Source: Elusimicrobia bacterium GWF2_62_30
Lineage (GTDB): Bacteria; Elusimicrobiota; Elusimicrobia; Elusimicrobiales; UBA9959
Length of the DNA: 64,000 nucleotides
Assembly: GCA_001799995.1 (NCBI GenBank)
Contig: MGUK01000044.1
Span: 24,483 to 88,482, forward strand
Reading direction: 5' to 3'
This document shows, one piece after another, positions 43,985 to 53,444 of this stretch. The translations under genes were made by a program, and so were the position numbers. Below the pieces are notes generated by a model. The model had not been told where the DNA came from. It searched no databases and saw only the letters and a program-made list of their open reading frames with translations. Position 1 is the stretch's first letter, and the number at the start of each line of letters is the position of its first letter.

Positions 43985-45000
43985 CGTTTCACCTCGAGAC
44001 GCTTGATGTCCGCGTCGACCATTATGGAAACCAGCTCCTGGAATTTAACTTTCGGCGCCCAGCCCAGGGCTGCCTTCGCCTTGGCGGCGTCGCCGGAAAG
44101 GAAGTCCACCTCCGACTTGCGATAGAACTCTTTTGAAACTTCCACCAGGACCTTCCCGGTGGCGGCGTCCAGGCCTTTCTCCCCCTCGCCCGTGCCTGTC
44201 CAGCGCAGTTTAAAACCGGCCGCCAGGAAAGCGGCTTCTATGAATTCGCGCACGCTGTGCGTCTCGCCGGTGGCCAGGATATAGTCGCCGGCAGCCGGCT
44301 GCTGCAGCATCAGCCAGATGCCTTCCACGTATTCTTCGGCGAAGCCCCAGTCGCGGCGGGCGTCCATGTTGCCTACCTGCACCTTCTCCTGCAGGCCTTT
44401 CTTTATGCGCGCGGCGGCGGTAGTGATCTTGCGGGTCACGAACTCTTCGCCGCGCAGCGGGGATTCGTGGTTAAAGAGAATACCGCAGGAGGCGTGCAGG
44501 CCGTAGGCCTCCCGGTAATTCACGGTTATCCAGTGGCCGTAAAGCTTGGCCACGCTGTAGGGGCTTTTGGGATAGAAAGCTATGCCCTCGGTAAGCGGCT
44601 TCTCGCCGGCTTTGCCGAACAGCTCGGCGGTGGACGCCTGGAAGAACCTGGCGGCGGGGCAGGCTTTGCGGATGGCTTCCAGCAGGCGCGCCACGCCCAC
44701 GCCGTTGGTCTCGGCGGCCAGTATGGGCTGCTCGAAGGAGGTCTGCACAAAGCTCTGCGCGGCGAAGTTGTAAACCTCGTCGGGGCGGACCCGGTCCATC
44801 ACGTCCATGATATTGGAAAGCTCGAGGAGGTCCAGGCAGACGTCCTTGACACGGCCCTCTATGCCGAGCTCCCGCAGGCGCCAGAGGCCGGAGTCCCCGG
44901 CGCGGTCCGCGCCGTACACTTCGTAGCCTTTGGAAAGCAGGAAGCGGCTTAAATACGCGCCGTCCTGTCCGCGGTTGCCGGTGATGAGGGCTTTCTTCAT
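43981..45000 (-). CDS. gmd: GDP-mannose 4,6-dehydratase, divergent copy
   Basis: A 339-residue SDR. It has [71 protein letters not shown] and [15 protein letters not shown], the core of Gmd. The RRRASxNxxR loop that grips NADP and the neighbouring subunit in canonical Gmd is missing and replaced by ADRAGDSGLWRL. It therefore belongs to the shorter Gmd group or has a modified cofactor loop. It yields GDP-4-keto-6-deoxymannose, the common precursor of fucose, colitose and rhamnose. The gene follows the canonical gmd by 8 bases. Confidence 0.87.
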   Translation of the reverse strand: MKKALITGNRGQDGAYLSRFLLSKGYEVYGADRAGDSGLWRLRELGIEGRVKDVCLDLLELSNIMDVMDRVRPDEVYNFAAQSFVQTSFEQPILAAETNGVGVARLLEAIRKACPAARFFQASTAELFGKAGEKPLTEGIAFYPKSPYSVAKLYGHWITVNYREAYGLHASCGILFNHESPLRGEEFVTRKITTAAARIKKGLQEKVQVGNMDARRDWGFAEEYVEGIWLMLQQPAAGDYILATGETHSVREFIEAAFLAAGFKLRWTGTGEGEKGLDAATGKVLVEVSKEFYRKSEVDFLSGDAAKAKAALGWAPKVKFQELVSIMVDADIKRLEVKR

Positions 45001-45008
45001 CGTAAAGC

Positions 45009-46121
45009 TCAGAGGGCCTTGGGGGCGCCGTAGCCGCCGTCGCTCATATAGCGCTCGGCCAGGGCCAGCTTCAGGTCCGAGGCGGCCATGCCGGAAACGA
45101 GCTGCTCGAAGGAGATCTCGGGCTTCCAGCCGAGCACGCGGCGGGACTTGGCGGGGTTGCCCAGCAGGGTTTCCACTTCCGCCGGGCGGTAGAACTTCGG
45201 GTCCACGCGCACTATCACGTCGCCCTTTTTGAGCTTCACGGCCGCGGCGGTCACGCCGGCTACGGGCTTCACGCTTTTTACTATGCCCGTCTCTTTCAGG
45301 CCTTTCCCCTTCCAGGCGATGGTTATGCCCACCTCTTTAGCGGCAAGCTCTATGAACTTGCGCACGGAGTACTGCTTGCCGGTGGCTATCACGAAATCCT
45401 CGGCCTTCTTAGCCTGCAGGATCAGCCACATGGCCCGCACGTAGTCCTTAGCGTGGCCCCAGTCGCGCAGGGAGTTCATATTGCCCATATACAGGCAGTC
45501 CTGCGTGCCCAGCAGGATGCGGCCCATGGCGCGGGTGATCTTCCTGGTGACGAATTCCTCGCCGCGCAGCGGCGACTCGTGGTTGAAAAGGATGCCGTTG
45601 GAGGCGAAGATATCGTAGGACTCGCGATAATTGACGGTGATCCAGAAAGCGTACATCTTGGCCACGCCGTACGGGCTGCGCGGGTAGAACGGGGTTTTCT
45701 CGCTCTGCGGTATTTCCTGCACCTTGCCGAAGAGTTCGGAGGTGGAGGCCTGGTAGATGCGGGTTTTCTTAGCCAGCCCCAGCAGGCGCACGGCTTCCAG
45801 CAGGCGCATGGTGCCGAGCCCGTCGCAGTCGGCGGTATACTCCGGTTCCTCGAAGCTCACGGCCACGTGGCTCTGGGCGCCGAGGTTGTATATTTCGGCG
45901 GGCTTTATTTCCGCGATGAGGCGGGTAAGGTTGGTGGAATCGGTCAGGTCGCCGTAGTGCAGCTTAAGGCGGGGGTGGCGCAGCAGGTGCCCTATGCGCT
46001 CCGTGTTCACGGAAGCGGCGCGGCGGCGGACGCCATGCACTTCGTACCCTTTTTTCAGGAGCAGCTCGCTAAGGTACGCCCCGTCCTGCCCGGTAATGCC
46101 TGTGATCAAAGCTTTTTTCAT
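45009..46121 (-). CDS. gmd: GDP-mannose 4,6-dehydratase, canonical copy
   Basis: A 370-residue SDR of standard length: [19 protein letters not shown], the NADP-binding [74 protein letters not shown] and [15 protein letters not shown]. It makes GDP-4-keto-6-deoxy-D-mannose from GDP-mannose. It is first in the operon gmd-gmd-manC and onward to the colitose genes. A perfect TATAAT lies 59 bases upstream. Confidence 0.95.
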   Translation of the reverse strand: MKKALITGITGQDGAYLSELLLKKGYEVHGVRRRAASVNTERIGHLLRHPRLKLHYGDLTDSTNLTRLIAEIKPAEIYNLGAQSHVAVSFEEPEYTADCDGLGTMRLLEAVRLLGLAKKTRIYQASTSELFGKVQEIPQSEKTPFYPRSPYGVAKMYAFWITVNYRESYDIFASNGILFNHESPLRGEEFVTRKITRAMGRILLGTQDCLYMGNMNSLRDWGHAKDYVRAMWLILQAKKAEDFVIATGKQYSVRKFIELAAKEVGITIAWKGKGLKETGIVKSVKPVAGVTAAAVKLKKGDVIVRVDPKFYRPAEVETLLGNPAKSRRVLGWKPEISFEQLVSGMAASDLKLALAERYMSDGGYGAPKAL

Positions 46122-46179
46122 CGTCTCTCCCTGGTGCGGCAGAATAGACGGCCATTTAAAGGCCTTAATACTTATTTAT

Positions 46180-46185
46180 ATTATA
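46180..46185 (-). promoter_or_regulatory. -10 element of the gmd-manC operon
   Basis: A perfect TATAAT on the minus strand, predicting transcription start near 46173 and a leader of about 50 bases. The -35 region is weak (TTTTGC at 16 bases). Confidence 0.5.
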
Positions 46186-46214
46186 GCAAAGCTATAAAGC
46201 GGCAAAATAGCAGG

Positions 46215-46240
46215 GCCCCCGGGAGGTCTTTACCGGGGGC
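46215..46240 (-). terminator. Candidate terminator after the rfbF-rfbG-rfbH-E3 operon
   Basis: An 8-bp GC stem (46215-46222 with 46233-46240, 10-base loop) lies 48 bases after the reductase stop. The following minus-strand bases contain only a short TTTT, so it may be weak. Confidence 0.55.
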
Positions 46241-46288
46241 GCGTTTATGCCGTTTGAAGGGGTCAAAAGTATTTCTGACGGGAGCCTG

Positions 46289-46975
46289 CTACTCCCAGTC
46301 GTCGGTCCTGATATTTTCCGGGGGAACGCCGCGCTCAGCCAGGCTGGTCTTGAAGTTCTTTATCATCACGGGCGGCCCCGAGATGAAATACACGGCGGAA
46401 GGCCCGTTTTCGCCCAGGATCTTCAGGATATCCAGCCGGCCGTCTTTTTCCTCGTCGAGCAGCGTCAGGCGGAAAGCGGGGTTAACGCCGCGGGCTTTTT
46501 CAAGGTCTGCCGCGTAAAGGTTATGCGCGGCGTTCCTCACGCCGAAATACAGCCGGGGCTCCTGGTAGGCGGCGAAAGCTGCGGACGTGAACAGGGAAAG
46601 GAAGGGCGTAATCCCGGTCCCCCCGGCGACGAAAACGGACTTCGCCTTGTCATGGTCGGACGAAAAGAGATCTCCGTAAGGGAGTTTTACACAGATCTCC
46701 TTGCCCGGGACCAGTTCGGCCGCCATGCGGGCGGTAAATTTTCCCTTGGCGGCGAAGGTTATCCTGATGGTGTCCTGGTCCGGCGAGCTCTGCATGGAAA
46801 AGCAGCGGGACTCGGGCCAGGGTCTGGAAGGGTCGTATTCGTCCAGCGCCAGGTGCAGGAACTGGCCGGGGTTGTATTTGTAGGCCTTTTCCAGCGGGCG
46901 CAGCGTGACGGTCCGGATATCGGCCAGGGGATTCTCGACGGAAACCACCTCGGACCTGTACTTCTTTACGATCAT
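46289..46975 (-). CDS. FAD/NAD(P)H reductase, E3-like, without ferredoxin domain
   Basis: A 228-residue ferredoxin-NADP-reductase-type flavoprotein. The FAD motif is RCFSMQSSP, the pyridine nucleotide motif is VAGGTGITPFLSL, and the late motif ISGPPVMI precedes an acidic DDWE terminus. It overlaps rfbH by 4 bases, so it should be the electron donor (E3, RfbI/AscD role) for CDP-3,6-dideoxyhexose synthesis. Known E3 enzymes are about 330 residues and carry an N-terminal plant-type [2Fe-2S] domain with four cysteines. That domain is missing here, and only two isolated cysteines occur. Electrons may pass directly to the cluster of RfbH or through a separate ferredoxin. Confidence 0.8.
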   Translation of the reverse strand: MIVKKYRSEVVSVENPLADIRTVTLRPLEKAYKYNPGQFLHLALDEYDPSRPWPESRCFSMQSSPDQDTIRITFAAKGKFTARMAAELVPGKEICVKLPYGDLFSSDHDKAKSVFVAGGTGITPFLSLFTSAAFAAYQEPRLYFGVRNAAHNLYAADLEKARGVNPAFRLTLLDEEKDGRLDILKILGENGPSAVYFISGPPVMIKNFKTSLAERGVPPENIRTDDWE

Positions 46976-48276
46976 TTCGCGAACCGCCCCAGGAATTCTG
47001 CCACGCAGTCTTCGACGTAGGAGAACATCTCCTCCGTCATGCCGGGGAAGGTCCCCAGGAAGAAAGTGTTGTTCATGATGAAGTCGGTGACGGTCAGTTC
47101 CCCCGCCACCCGGCAGGGCTTGTCGACGAAGGCCGGCTGGCGCAGGATATTGCCGGCGAAGATGTTGCGGGTCTCGATCCGGCGCTCGTTGAGGAACGTC
47201 ACCAGTTCGTTGCGCGTGAAGGGCGCGTCTTCCCTGACGGAAAGGACATAGGTGAACCAGGAGGGGTCCGCGTCCGGCGTCGGCTGGGTGAGGATAAAGA
47301 ACTTTTCCCAGGCCGAGAAGATCTTCTGGTAGCGCTTGAAATTAGCGCGCCTTTTCTCGCCGAACGCTTCCAGCTTGTCCATCTGCACGGAGCCGATAGC
47401 CGCCTGCATATCGGTCATCTTCAGGTTGTAGCCTATCTCCGAGTAGACGTATTTATGGTCGTAGCCCAGGGGCAGCGTGCCGAACTGCTGGGAGAAGCGC
47501 TTGCCGCAGGTATTGTTCTCCCCGCCGGTGCAGTAACAGTCGCGGCCCCAGTCGCGGAAAGAACGGATGATCTGCGCCAGCTGCTCGCTGTTGGTGGCCA
47601 CCGCGCCCCCTTCGCCCGTCGTGATATGGTGGGCCGGGTAAAAAGAGAAAGTGGCTATGTGCCCGAACGTGCCGGTGTATTTACCCTTGTAGCGGCTGCC
47701 GAGCGCGTCGCAGTTATCCTCTATCAGCCAGAGGTCGTGCTCCTTGACCACCTTCAGCACCTCGTCGAGGTTGAACGGGTTGCCCAGGGTATGGGCCAGG
47801 AAGATGGCGCGGGTCTTGGGCGACACGGCCTTCTTGAGGGCTTCGATATTTATATTATAAGTGGGCAGCTCCACGTCGACGAAAACGGGGATCAGCCCGT
47901 TCTGCAGGATAGGGGTGACCGTGGACGGGAAGCCCGCGGCCACGGTGATCACTTCGTCGCCGGGAACGAGGCGTTTCTTGCCAAGTTTTTTAGAGGTAAG
48001 GGCCGACAGCGCCAGCAGGTTGGAGGACGAGCCGGAATTGGTCAGCAGCACGTTCTCGATCCCGAGCAGGTCGGAAAGCTTCTCGGCGAAGGTCTCGGAG
48101 TAGCGGCCCTCCGTCAGCCAGAAATCCAGCGAAGAATCCACCAGGGCGGCCAGCTCGTTCTCGTCGAATACCCGGCCCGCGTAACGGACGGTGTCCTTTT
48201 CCCTGTTGAACGCCTTGGCGGGGAAAGCGGCCGAATGGTAGGCTTTTACGGCTTTGATTATCTCTTCGCGTTTCAT
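46972..48276 (-). CDS. rfbH: CDP-4-keto-6-deoxyglucose 3-dehydrase (E1)
   Basis: A 434-residue, PMP-dependent, iron-sulphur DegT-fold dehydrase that removes the C3 hydroxyl of CDP-4-keto-6-deoxyglucose. The lysine site is histidine (SFYPAHHITTGEGG, H216/H217), as in E1. The cluster cysteines C189, C247, C249 and C257 reproduce the E1 spacing C-x57-C-x1-C-x7-C exactly. SGSSSNLLALSAL and GNPFNLDEV are further family motifs. Together with rfbF and rfbG upstream and the flavoprotein downstream it completes the common part of the CDP-dideoxyhexose pathway. Confidence 0.95.
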   Translation of the reverse strand: MKREEIIKAVKAYHSAAFPAKAFNREKDTVRYAGRVFDENELAALVDSSLDFWLTEGRYSETFAEKLSDLLGIENVLLTNSGSSSNLLALSALTSKKLGKKRLVPGDEVITVAAGFPSTVTPILQNGLIPVFVDVELPTYNINIEALKKAVSPKTRAIFLAHTLGNPFNLDEVLKVVKEHDLWLIEDNCDALGSRYKGKYTGTFGHIATFSFYPAHHITTGEGGAVATNSEQLAQIIRSFRDWGRDCYCTGGENNTCGKRFSQQFGTLPLGYDHKYVYSEIGYNLKMTDMQAAIGSVQMDKLEAFGEKRRANFKRYQKIFSAWEKFFILTQPTPDADPSWFTYVLSVREDAPFTRNELVTFLNERRIETRNIFAGNILRQPAFVDKPCRVAGELTVTDFIMNNTFFLGTFPGMTEEMFSYVEDCVAEFLGRFAK

Positions 48277-48298
48277 TATAGTCCTTCCTAAGATCAGG

Positions 48299-49360
48299 TT
48301 AATCCGCGTACTCGCGTATCTGCGCCAGGCACGCCGCGCGCACGTCCTCGCCGCGCCGCCACGCCTTGAACCACTCCACGGTCCTGTCCACGGCGGTGCC
48401 GACGTTCCAGCGCGGCGCCCAGCCCAGCTGGCGGCGGGCTTTCGACGAATCGAGTTTAAGGTAATGCGCCTCGTGCGGGTGGCGGCCCTTGTCTATCGCA
48501 TAGCCCGGCGCCTCCGGCCAGCGGCCGAACATGCGCCTGACTATCCACTCCACGTCCTTGGCGTCACCGGCGTCGGGCCCGAAGTTCCAGGCCTGGGCGT
48601 ACTTCGGCCCGTGCTCATAAAGCTTTTCCGCCAGCAGCAGGTAGCCGCTGAGCGGCTCCAGCACGTGCTGCCAGGGGCGGATGGCGCGGGGGCTGCGGAT
48701 GCGCACCTTTTCCCCTCTGAGCGCCGCGCGGATCATGTCCGGGATGAGCCGGTCCGCCGCCCAGTCGCCGCCGCCTATGACGTTGCCGGCGCGGGCCGAG
48801 GCCAGCGCCACGCCGTGCTTTTTAAAATCCGCGGGGTTGAAAAAGGAATTGCGGTAGGAGGAGGTGACCAGTTCGGAGCAGGCCTTGCTTGACGAGTACG
48901 GGTCGTAGCCGCCCATGGGCTCGTCCTCGCGGAAGGCGCGCGCGTGCTCCTTGTTCTCGTAGCATTTGTCGGTGGTGACGTTCACCACGGCTTTTACCGT
49001 GGGGCAGGCCCGCACGGCCTCCAGCAGGTTCACCACGCCCATGATATTGGTCTCAAAGGTTTCGGCGGGAGCGCGGTAGGATTCGCGCACCAGCGGCTGC
49101 GCCGCCATGTGGATGACGATCTCCGGGCGCGCCGCCAGCACGGCCTTCTTAAGCCGGGCCGCGTCGCGCACGTCGCCGATATTGGACTTAATACGGCGGT
49201 CCAGGCGGCAGAGTTCGAAAAGGCTGGGCTTCGTCGGGGGCTTAAGGGCGTAGCCGGTCACCTTGGCGCCCAGGGAGTCCAGCCAGATGGACAGCCAGGC
49301 CCCTTTAAACCCCGTATGTCCCGTCAGGAAAACTTTCTTCCCGCGCCAGGAAGCGCTCAT
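48299..49360 (-). CDS. rfbG: CDP-glucose 4,6-dehydratase
   Basis: A 353-residue [23 protein letters not shown] is the typical RfbG N-terminus. [30 protein letters not shown] and the [13 protein letters not shown] active site follow, then [17 protein letters not shown] and [14 protein letters not shown], all diagnostic. It converts CDP-glucose to CDP-4-keto-6-deoxyglucose. The start at 49360 is set by a 4-base ATGA overlap with rfbF. rfbH follows after 22 bases. Confidence 0.95.
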   Translation of the reverse strand: MSASWRGKKVFLTGHTGFKGAWLSIWLDSLGAKVTGYALKPPTKPSLFELCRLDRRIKSNIGDVRDAARLKKAVLAARPEIVIHMAAQPLVRESYRAPAETFETNIMGVVNLLEAVRACPTVKAVVNVTTDKCYENKEHARAFREDEPMGGYDPYSSSKACSELVTSSYRNSFFNPADFKKHGVALASARAGNVIGGGDWAADRLIPDMIRAALRGEKVRIRSPRAIRPWQHVLEPLSGYLLLAEKLYEHGPKYAQAWNFGPDAGDAKDVEWIVRRMFGRWPEAPGYAIDKGRHPHEAHYLKLDSSKARRQLGWAPRWNVGTAVDRTVEWFKAWRRGEDVRAACLAQIREYAD

Positions 49361-50133
49361 TTCCAGACCTTCCAGGGCGGGTTGCCGCTCTTCCAGGCGT
49401 TCTCCAGCTCCGTCTTGTCGCGCAGCGTATCCATGCACTTCCAGAAACCCTTGTGCAGGTAGGCGTTAAGCTGCCCTTCCGCCGCCAGCTGCTCCATGGG
49501 CTTGCGTTCCCAGATGGTGGGGTCGCCGTCTTTGATATAGTTGAAGATCTCCGGCTCCAGCACGAAGAAACCGCCGTTGATCCAGGCGCCGTCGCCGATG
49601 GGCTTTTCCTGAAAAGAATAAACGGCACCGTCGGGGGACATATCCAGGGCGCCGAAGCGGCCCAGGTTCTGTATGGCCGTTATGGTGGCGTGTTTCCCGT
49701 GCTTCTTATGGAAAGCGAGCAGTTTTTTCAGGTCGATATCCGCCAGCCCGTCGCCGTAGGTCAGCATGAAGGTTTCTTTGCCCACGTACTTCTGCACGCG
49801 CTTGAGGCGGCCGCCGGTCATGGTATTGAGCCCGGTATCGACGAGGGTGACTTTCCAGGGCTCGGCCTTCTGGTGGTGCACCTCCATCTTATTGTTCTTC
49901 ATGTCGATGGTGACGTCGGCCTGATGCAGGAAATAGTTGGCAAAGTATTCCTTTATCATGTAGCCCTTGTAGCCCAGGCACAGGACGAAGTCGTTGAAGC
50001 CGTACTGCGAATAGATCTTCATGATGTGCCAGAGCATCGGCTTTTCGCCCAGCTCGGCCATAGGCTTGGGCTTAAGGTCCGTCTCTTCGCTGAGGCGCGT
50101 CCCCATACCGCCGGCAAGGATAACGACTTTCAT
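49357..50133 (-). CDS. rfbF: Glucose-1-phosphate cytidylyltransferase
   Basis: 258 residues, the normal size. [19 protein letters not shown] and [20 protein letters not shown] are the substrate-binding N-terminus of Rfb[15 protein letters not shown] and the late [15 protein letters not shown] also fit. It makes CDP-glucose from CTP and glucose 1-phosphate and commits carbon to the CDP-dideoxyhexoses. It is first in the operon rfbF-rfbG-rfbH-E3, with a TATAAT 74 bases upstream. Confidence 0.95.
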   Translation of the reverse strand: MKVVILAGGMGTRLSEETDLKPKPMAELGEKPMLWHIMKIYSQYGFNDFVLCLGYKGYMIKEYFANYFLHQADVTIDMKNNKMEVHHQKAEPWKVTLVDTGLNTMTGGRLKRVQKYVGKETFMLTYGDGLADIDLKKLLAFHKKHGKHATITAIQNLGRFGALDMSPDGAVYSFQEKPIGDGAWINGGFFVLEPEIFNYIKDGDPTIWERKPMEQLAAEGQLNAYLHKGFWKCMDTLRDKTELENAWKSGNPPWKVWK

Positions 50134-50206
50134 GGTTCCCTCCAGAAGTTACCGCGAACAGCTCAAGTCCGCGGCCGCCGCAGAACCGGCGTAACTTATA
50201 TTAATA

Positions 50207-50212
50207 ATTATA
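50207..50212 (-). promoter_or_regulatory. -10 element of the rfbF operon
   Basis: A perfect TATAAT on the minus strand in the 110-base gap between the metallo-beta-lactamase gene and rfbF, predicting a leader of about 65 bases. The -35 region is poor. Confidence 0.5.
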
Positions 50213-50231
50213 CAAGGTTTGGGAAGACTAT

Positions 50232-50264
50232 AAAAAGAGGGCGCTAGAATTTAAAGCGCAGCCC
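50232..50264 (-). terminator. Candidate terminator at the end of the thrS-rml run
   Basis: On the minus strand a bulged stem (50262-50264 plus 50256-50259 with 50239-50244) overlaps the end of the metallo-beta-lactamase-fold gene and is followed by TTTTTAT. It would separate the long upstream unit from the rfbF promoter. Confidence 0.45.
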
Positions 50265-50987
50265 GTCACGCGCCGCGGCGGCCCCGGGGAAAGTCCGGCG
50301 GGCTACGCGCAGGCCGGCGGCCCTGTCGGCGGGCCGCGGGTAGCGGTCCGCGGAGAAATGGGTAAGGATAAGGCGGCCGGCGCCGGCCTCGGCGGCCAGC
50401 CTGGCGGCGGTCTCCGGGTTGAAATGCGGCCAGCCCGGGTTGGCTTCCCCGGGCAGGTGCGAGCACTCGGTTATCAGCAGGTCCGCGCCGCGGGCGAGCT
50501 TGAGGGCGTTGGGGCAATAGCCGGTATCCGTGCAGTAGGTCACTATCTTCCCGTCCAGCCTGAAGCGGAAGCCCAGCACGGGGTCGGCGTGCTCGAGCGG
50601 CAGGGTCGAAACGGAGAAGGGAAGTTTTTTCGCCTCCGCCGGCAGTTCCAGGACCTTCACCTGGTAAGGCAGCGCCGCCAGCGGCACGGTGAAGGGCTTA
50701 TTGATGAAGGCGCCGAGTATACGCCGCGCGCCCGCGCCGGCGCAGATGGTGAGCCGCTTGATACGCTTGAATTTAACGAGCGTGTGCAGCCCGACGATAT
50801 GGTCGAGGTGGAAATGGCTGAGGAACAGGTAAACAGGCCCGCCGCCGTCCACATACCGCTCCAGCCTGTTCAGGCCGTAGCCGGCGTCCAGGACGATGTC
50901 GTATTTCTTCGTCCTGAGCAGGGTGCAGACCGTGCTGCCCTGCGGCGTATCGTACCAGCCGGTGGTGCCGAGGAAGATCGCTTCCAT
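50244..50987 (-). CDS. Metallo-beta-lactamase-fold hydrolase, RNase Z-like
   Basis: 247 residues. The zinc motif HFHLDH sits at 58-63, with TDTGY for the bridging aspartate, ECSHLPGE and a late LTHFSADRY histidine. The N-terminus (IFLGTTGWYDTPQGSTV) and overall length fit the RNase Z/AttM-like branch. The exosite arm of true tRNase Z is not obvious, so tRNA 3' processing is only one option. Its start overlaps the rmlB stop by one base, making it the last gene of the rml unit, with no evident role in rhamnose synthesis. Confidence 0.8.
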   Translation of the reverse strand: MEAIFLGTTGWYDTPQGSTVCTLLRTKKYDIVLDAGYGLNRLERYVDGGGPVYLFLSHFHLDHIVGLHTLVKFKRIKRLTICAGAGARRILGAFINKPFTVPLAALPYQVKVLELPAEAKKLPFSVSTLPLEHADPVLGFRFRLDGKIVTYCTDTGYCPNALKLARGADLLITECSHLPGEANPGWPHFNPETAARLAAEAGAGRLILTHFSADRYPRPADRAAGLRVARRTFPGAAAARDGLRFKF

Positions 50988-52060
50988 TATTTATAGTTCT
51001 TCTTCAGCCAGCTGCGGTAAGCGCCGGTCTTCACGTTCTCCACCCAGGCTTCGTTGGCCAGGTACCAGGCCACGGTCCTGCGCAGGCCGGTCTTGAAGTC
51101 CACCGACGGGCTCCAGCCCAGCTCTTTTTTGATCCTGCTGAAATCGATGGCGTAGCGCCGGTCATGCCCGGGGCGGTCCTTGACGTAGGTGATAAGGTCC
51201 GAGTACTTCCGGCCGCCCAGGGCCGGGTTCTTCGCGGAAGGGGCCAGCGCCTCGAGCGCGCCGCAGATGCCCTTTACCACGTCGATATTCTTCATCTCGC
51301 AGTTCCCGCCCACATTATACGTGGCGCCCGCGCGGCCCCTGCTGATTATCCGCCAGATGGCCGAGCAGTGGTCTTCGACGTACAGCCAGTCGCGCACCTG
51401 CAGCCCGTCTCCGTACACCGGCAGCGGCTTGCCGCCCAGCGCGTTGAGGATCACCAGCGGGATGAGCTTCTCGGGAAAGTGGAACGGCCCATAATTGTTG
51501 GAGCAGTTGGAAATGGTGACCGGCAGGCCGTAGGTGTGGCCATAGGCGCGCACCAGGTGGTCCGAAGAAGCCTTCGAAGCGGAATAGGGGCTGCGCGGGT
51601 CGTAAGGCGTGGTCTCCTTGAACTTGCCGGCGGCGCCCAGCGAACCGTAGACCTCGTCGGTGCTGACGTGGTGGAAACGGACGTCCTTGCGCCCCGCCCA
51701 GAACGTGCGCGCGGCTTCGAGCAGGGTGAAGGTGCCGTTGATGTTCGTCTCGATGAAATCTTTGGGCCCGAAGATGGAGCGGTCCACGTGGCTCTCGGCG
51801 GCGAAATGCGCCACGACCGAGATGTCGTGCTTCTTCATCAGGGCCAGCACGGTCTTGTAGTCGCAGATGTCGCCTTTCGCGAAAACATAGCGGCCGCGGT
51901 ATTTTTTCTGTATGCCGGCGAGGTTCTCCGGGTTGCCGGCGTAGGTGAGCTTATCGAGGTTGACGATTTTTCCCTTGAATCCGGGCTGCTTGAAAGCGCA
52001 GCGTATGAAATTAGAGCCGATAAAGCCCGCCCCGCCGGTAACCAGTATGTTCTTTTTCAT
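50987..52060 (-). CDS. rmlB: dTDP-glucose 4,6-dehydratase
   Basis: A 357-residue extended [21 protein letters not shown] is the NAD site, [12 protein letters not shown] and [12 protein letters not shown] are diagnostic, and the YSASKASSD active site and [18 protein letters not shown] follow. It converts dTDP-glucose to the 4-keto-6-deoxy form, the second step to dTDP-L-rhamnose. The start at 52060 is set by a 4-base overlap with rmlD; upstream codons lie inside rmlD. Confidence 0.96.
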   Translation of the reverse strand: MKKNILVTGGAGFIGSNFIRCAFKQPGFKGKIVNLDKLTYAGNPENLAGIQKKYRGRYVFAKGDICDYKTVLALMKKHDISVVAHFAAESHVDRSIFGPKDFIETNINGTFTLLEAARTFWAGRKDVRFHHVSTDEVYGSLGAAGKFKETTPYDPRSPYSASKASSDHLVRAYGHTYGLPVTISNCSNNYGPFHFPEKLIPLVILNALGGKPLPVYGDGLQVRDWLYVEDHCSAIWRIISRGRAGATYNVGGNCEMKNIDVVKGICGALEALAPSAKNPALGGRKYSDLITYVKDRPGHDRRYAIDFSRIKKELGWSPSVDFKTGLRRTVAWYLANEAWVENVKTGAYRSWLKKNYK

Positions 52061-52896
52061 TTGTTCTCCCGTATAAAAGCCTTCACGGCCTCTTCCCACG
52101 ACGGTATTTTGAGCCCGAGCTCTGCTGACAGCGCGGCGTTGGACATGGCCGAATAGCCGGGGCGGCGGGCGGCCGTCTTGAACTCCGCCATTTTGGCCGG
52201 GAGCAGTTCTTTGTCTATCCCATACTCCGCCAGGGCCAGCCTGGCCCAGTCATAGCGCGAACACCGGCCGGTATTGGCCAGGTGCCAGACGCCCATCAAT
52301 CCGCATTTCAAAGCCTCCAGCGCAACGGAGACGACGTCTTCAGTATAGGTAGGGACGGAAACTTCGTCTACCGAGATGCGCAGCGGTCCCGGCTTGGCGG
52401 CCCAGCCCTTGAGCTTATGGATGAAGTTCTGCTCCCCCCGCCCGAAGACCCAACTGAGCCGGAGCACCAGGCTGCCGGGGGCCTGCAGGACATATTCCTC
52501 GCCTTTAAGTTTGGAGCTGCCGTAAACGTTGAGAGGGTTGGGTTTGTCGGCCTCGGTATAAGGGGCCGCCTTGGCCCCGTCGAAAATATAATCCGTCCCG
52601 AAATGCACCAGGGTGGATTCCAGCTTGCGCGCGGCCAGCGAGAGGTTGCGCGGGCCTTCGGCGTTCACGGCATAAGCCGCGGCGGCGTCCGTCTCGGCTT
52701 TATCAACCAGGTTGTAAGCCGCGCAGTTTATGATAAGCCCGGGCCGGTAAGGCATCAGGGCGTCCATCACGGCGTTGACATCGGTAATATCAAGCGTGTC
52801 GACGTCGGCCGCCTGGTAGTCCCAGCCGTTGGCTTCGAAGCGCCTCACAAAGGAGGTGCCGAGCTGGCCTTTTGCGCCGGTAATGAAGACTCTCAT
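52057..52896 (-). CDS. rmlD: dTDP-4-dehydrorhamnose reductase
   Basis: 279 residues. [17 protein letters not shown] is the usual N-terminus. [26 protein letters not shown] and [14 protein letters not shown] (YxxxK) are RmlD motifs, and LRLSWVFG and [18 protein letters not shown] follow. It performs the last reduction giving dTDP-L-rhamnose. The start at 52896 shares one base with the rmlC stop; longer readings fall within rmlC. Confidence 0.94.
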   Translation of the reverse strand: MRVFITGAKGQLGTSFVRRFEANGWDYQAADVDTLDITDVNAVMDALMPYRPGLIINCAAYNLVDKAETDAAAAYAVNAEGPRNLSLAARKLESTLVHFGTDYIFDGAKAAPYTEADKPNPLNVYGSSKLKGEEYVLQAPGSLVLRLSWVFGRGEQNFIHKLKGWAAKPGPLRISVDEVSVPTYTEDVVSVALEALKCGLMGVWHLANTGRCSRYDWARLALAEYGIDKELLPAKMAEFKTAARRPGYSAMSNAALSAELGLKIPSWEEAVKAFIRENK

Positions 52897-53438
52897 TAAA
52901 GGATAGCGTCCTTCAGGAGCGGCAGTACCTTGTCCCTGGCCGACAGGACCGGGTCCTTTATGCCCCACCGCACGCCGATCTGCGGGTCGTCCCAGCGTAT
53001 GCCGCCTTCGTCTTTCGGGGAGTATTCCACAGTGCACTTGTAAATTATCTCGGCGGTTTCGCTCAGCACCAGGAAGCCGTGCGCGAAGCCCGGCGGCACG
53101 TACAGCATATGCGCGTTAGCCGCGGTAAGTTCCGCGGCCACCCATTTGCCGAAGCCCGGCGACCCCCGGCGCACGTCCACCGCCACGTCGAGGATGGCCC
53201 CGGCCACGCAGCGCACCAGTTTACCCTGCGCGGCGGCGCCGCGCTGGTAATGCAGCCCGCGCAGCACGCCCTGCGAGGACTTGGAGTGGTTGTCCTGCAC
53301 GAACTCCGCCGGGATCCCGGCCTGCAGGAAGTCCGCGCGCTTGTAAGTCTCGACGAAGAAACCCCGGTCGTCGGGGAAGACGCGGGGCTTTACCAGCACC
53401 GCGCCCTCAAGCCCGGTATTCTCGAATTCAAATGGCAT
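52896..53438 (-). CDS. rmlC: dTDP-4-dehydrorhamnose 3,5-epimerase
   Basis: A 180-residue cupin of the usual size. [39 protein letters not shown] (catalytic histidine), PPGFAHGFLVLSE and YKCTVEYSPKDEGGIRWDDP are all standard. It inverts C3 and C5 of the 4-keto intermediate. It follows rmlA by 6 bases. A second, diverged rmlC lies upstream of rmlA at 54317-54862. Confidence 0.95.
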   Translation of the reverse strand: MPFEFENTGLEGAVLVKPRVFPDDRGFFVETYKRADFLQAGIPAEFVQDNHSKSSQGVLRGLHYQRGAAAQGKLVRCVAGAILDVAVDVRRGSPGFGKWVAAELTAANAHMLYVPPGFAHGFLVLSETAEIIYKCTVEYSPKDEGGIRWDDPQIGVRWGIKDPVLSARDKVLPLLKDAIL

Positions 53439-53444
53439 AGGTTC

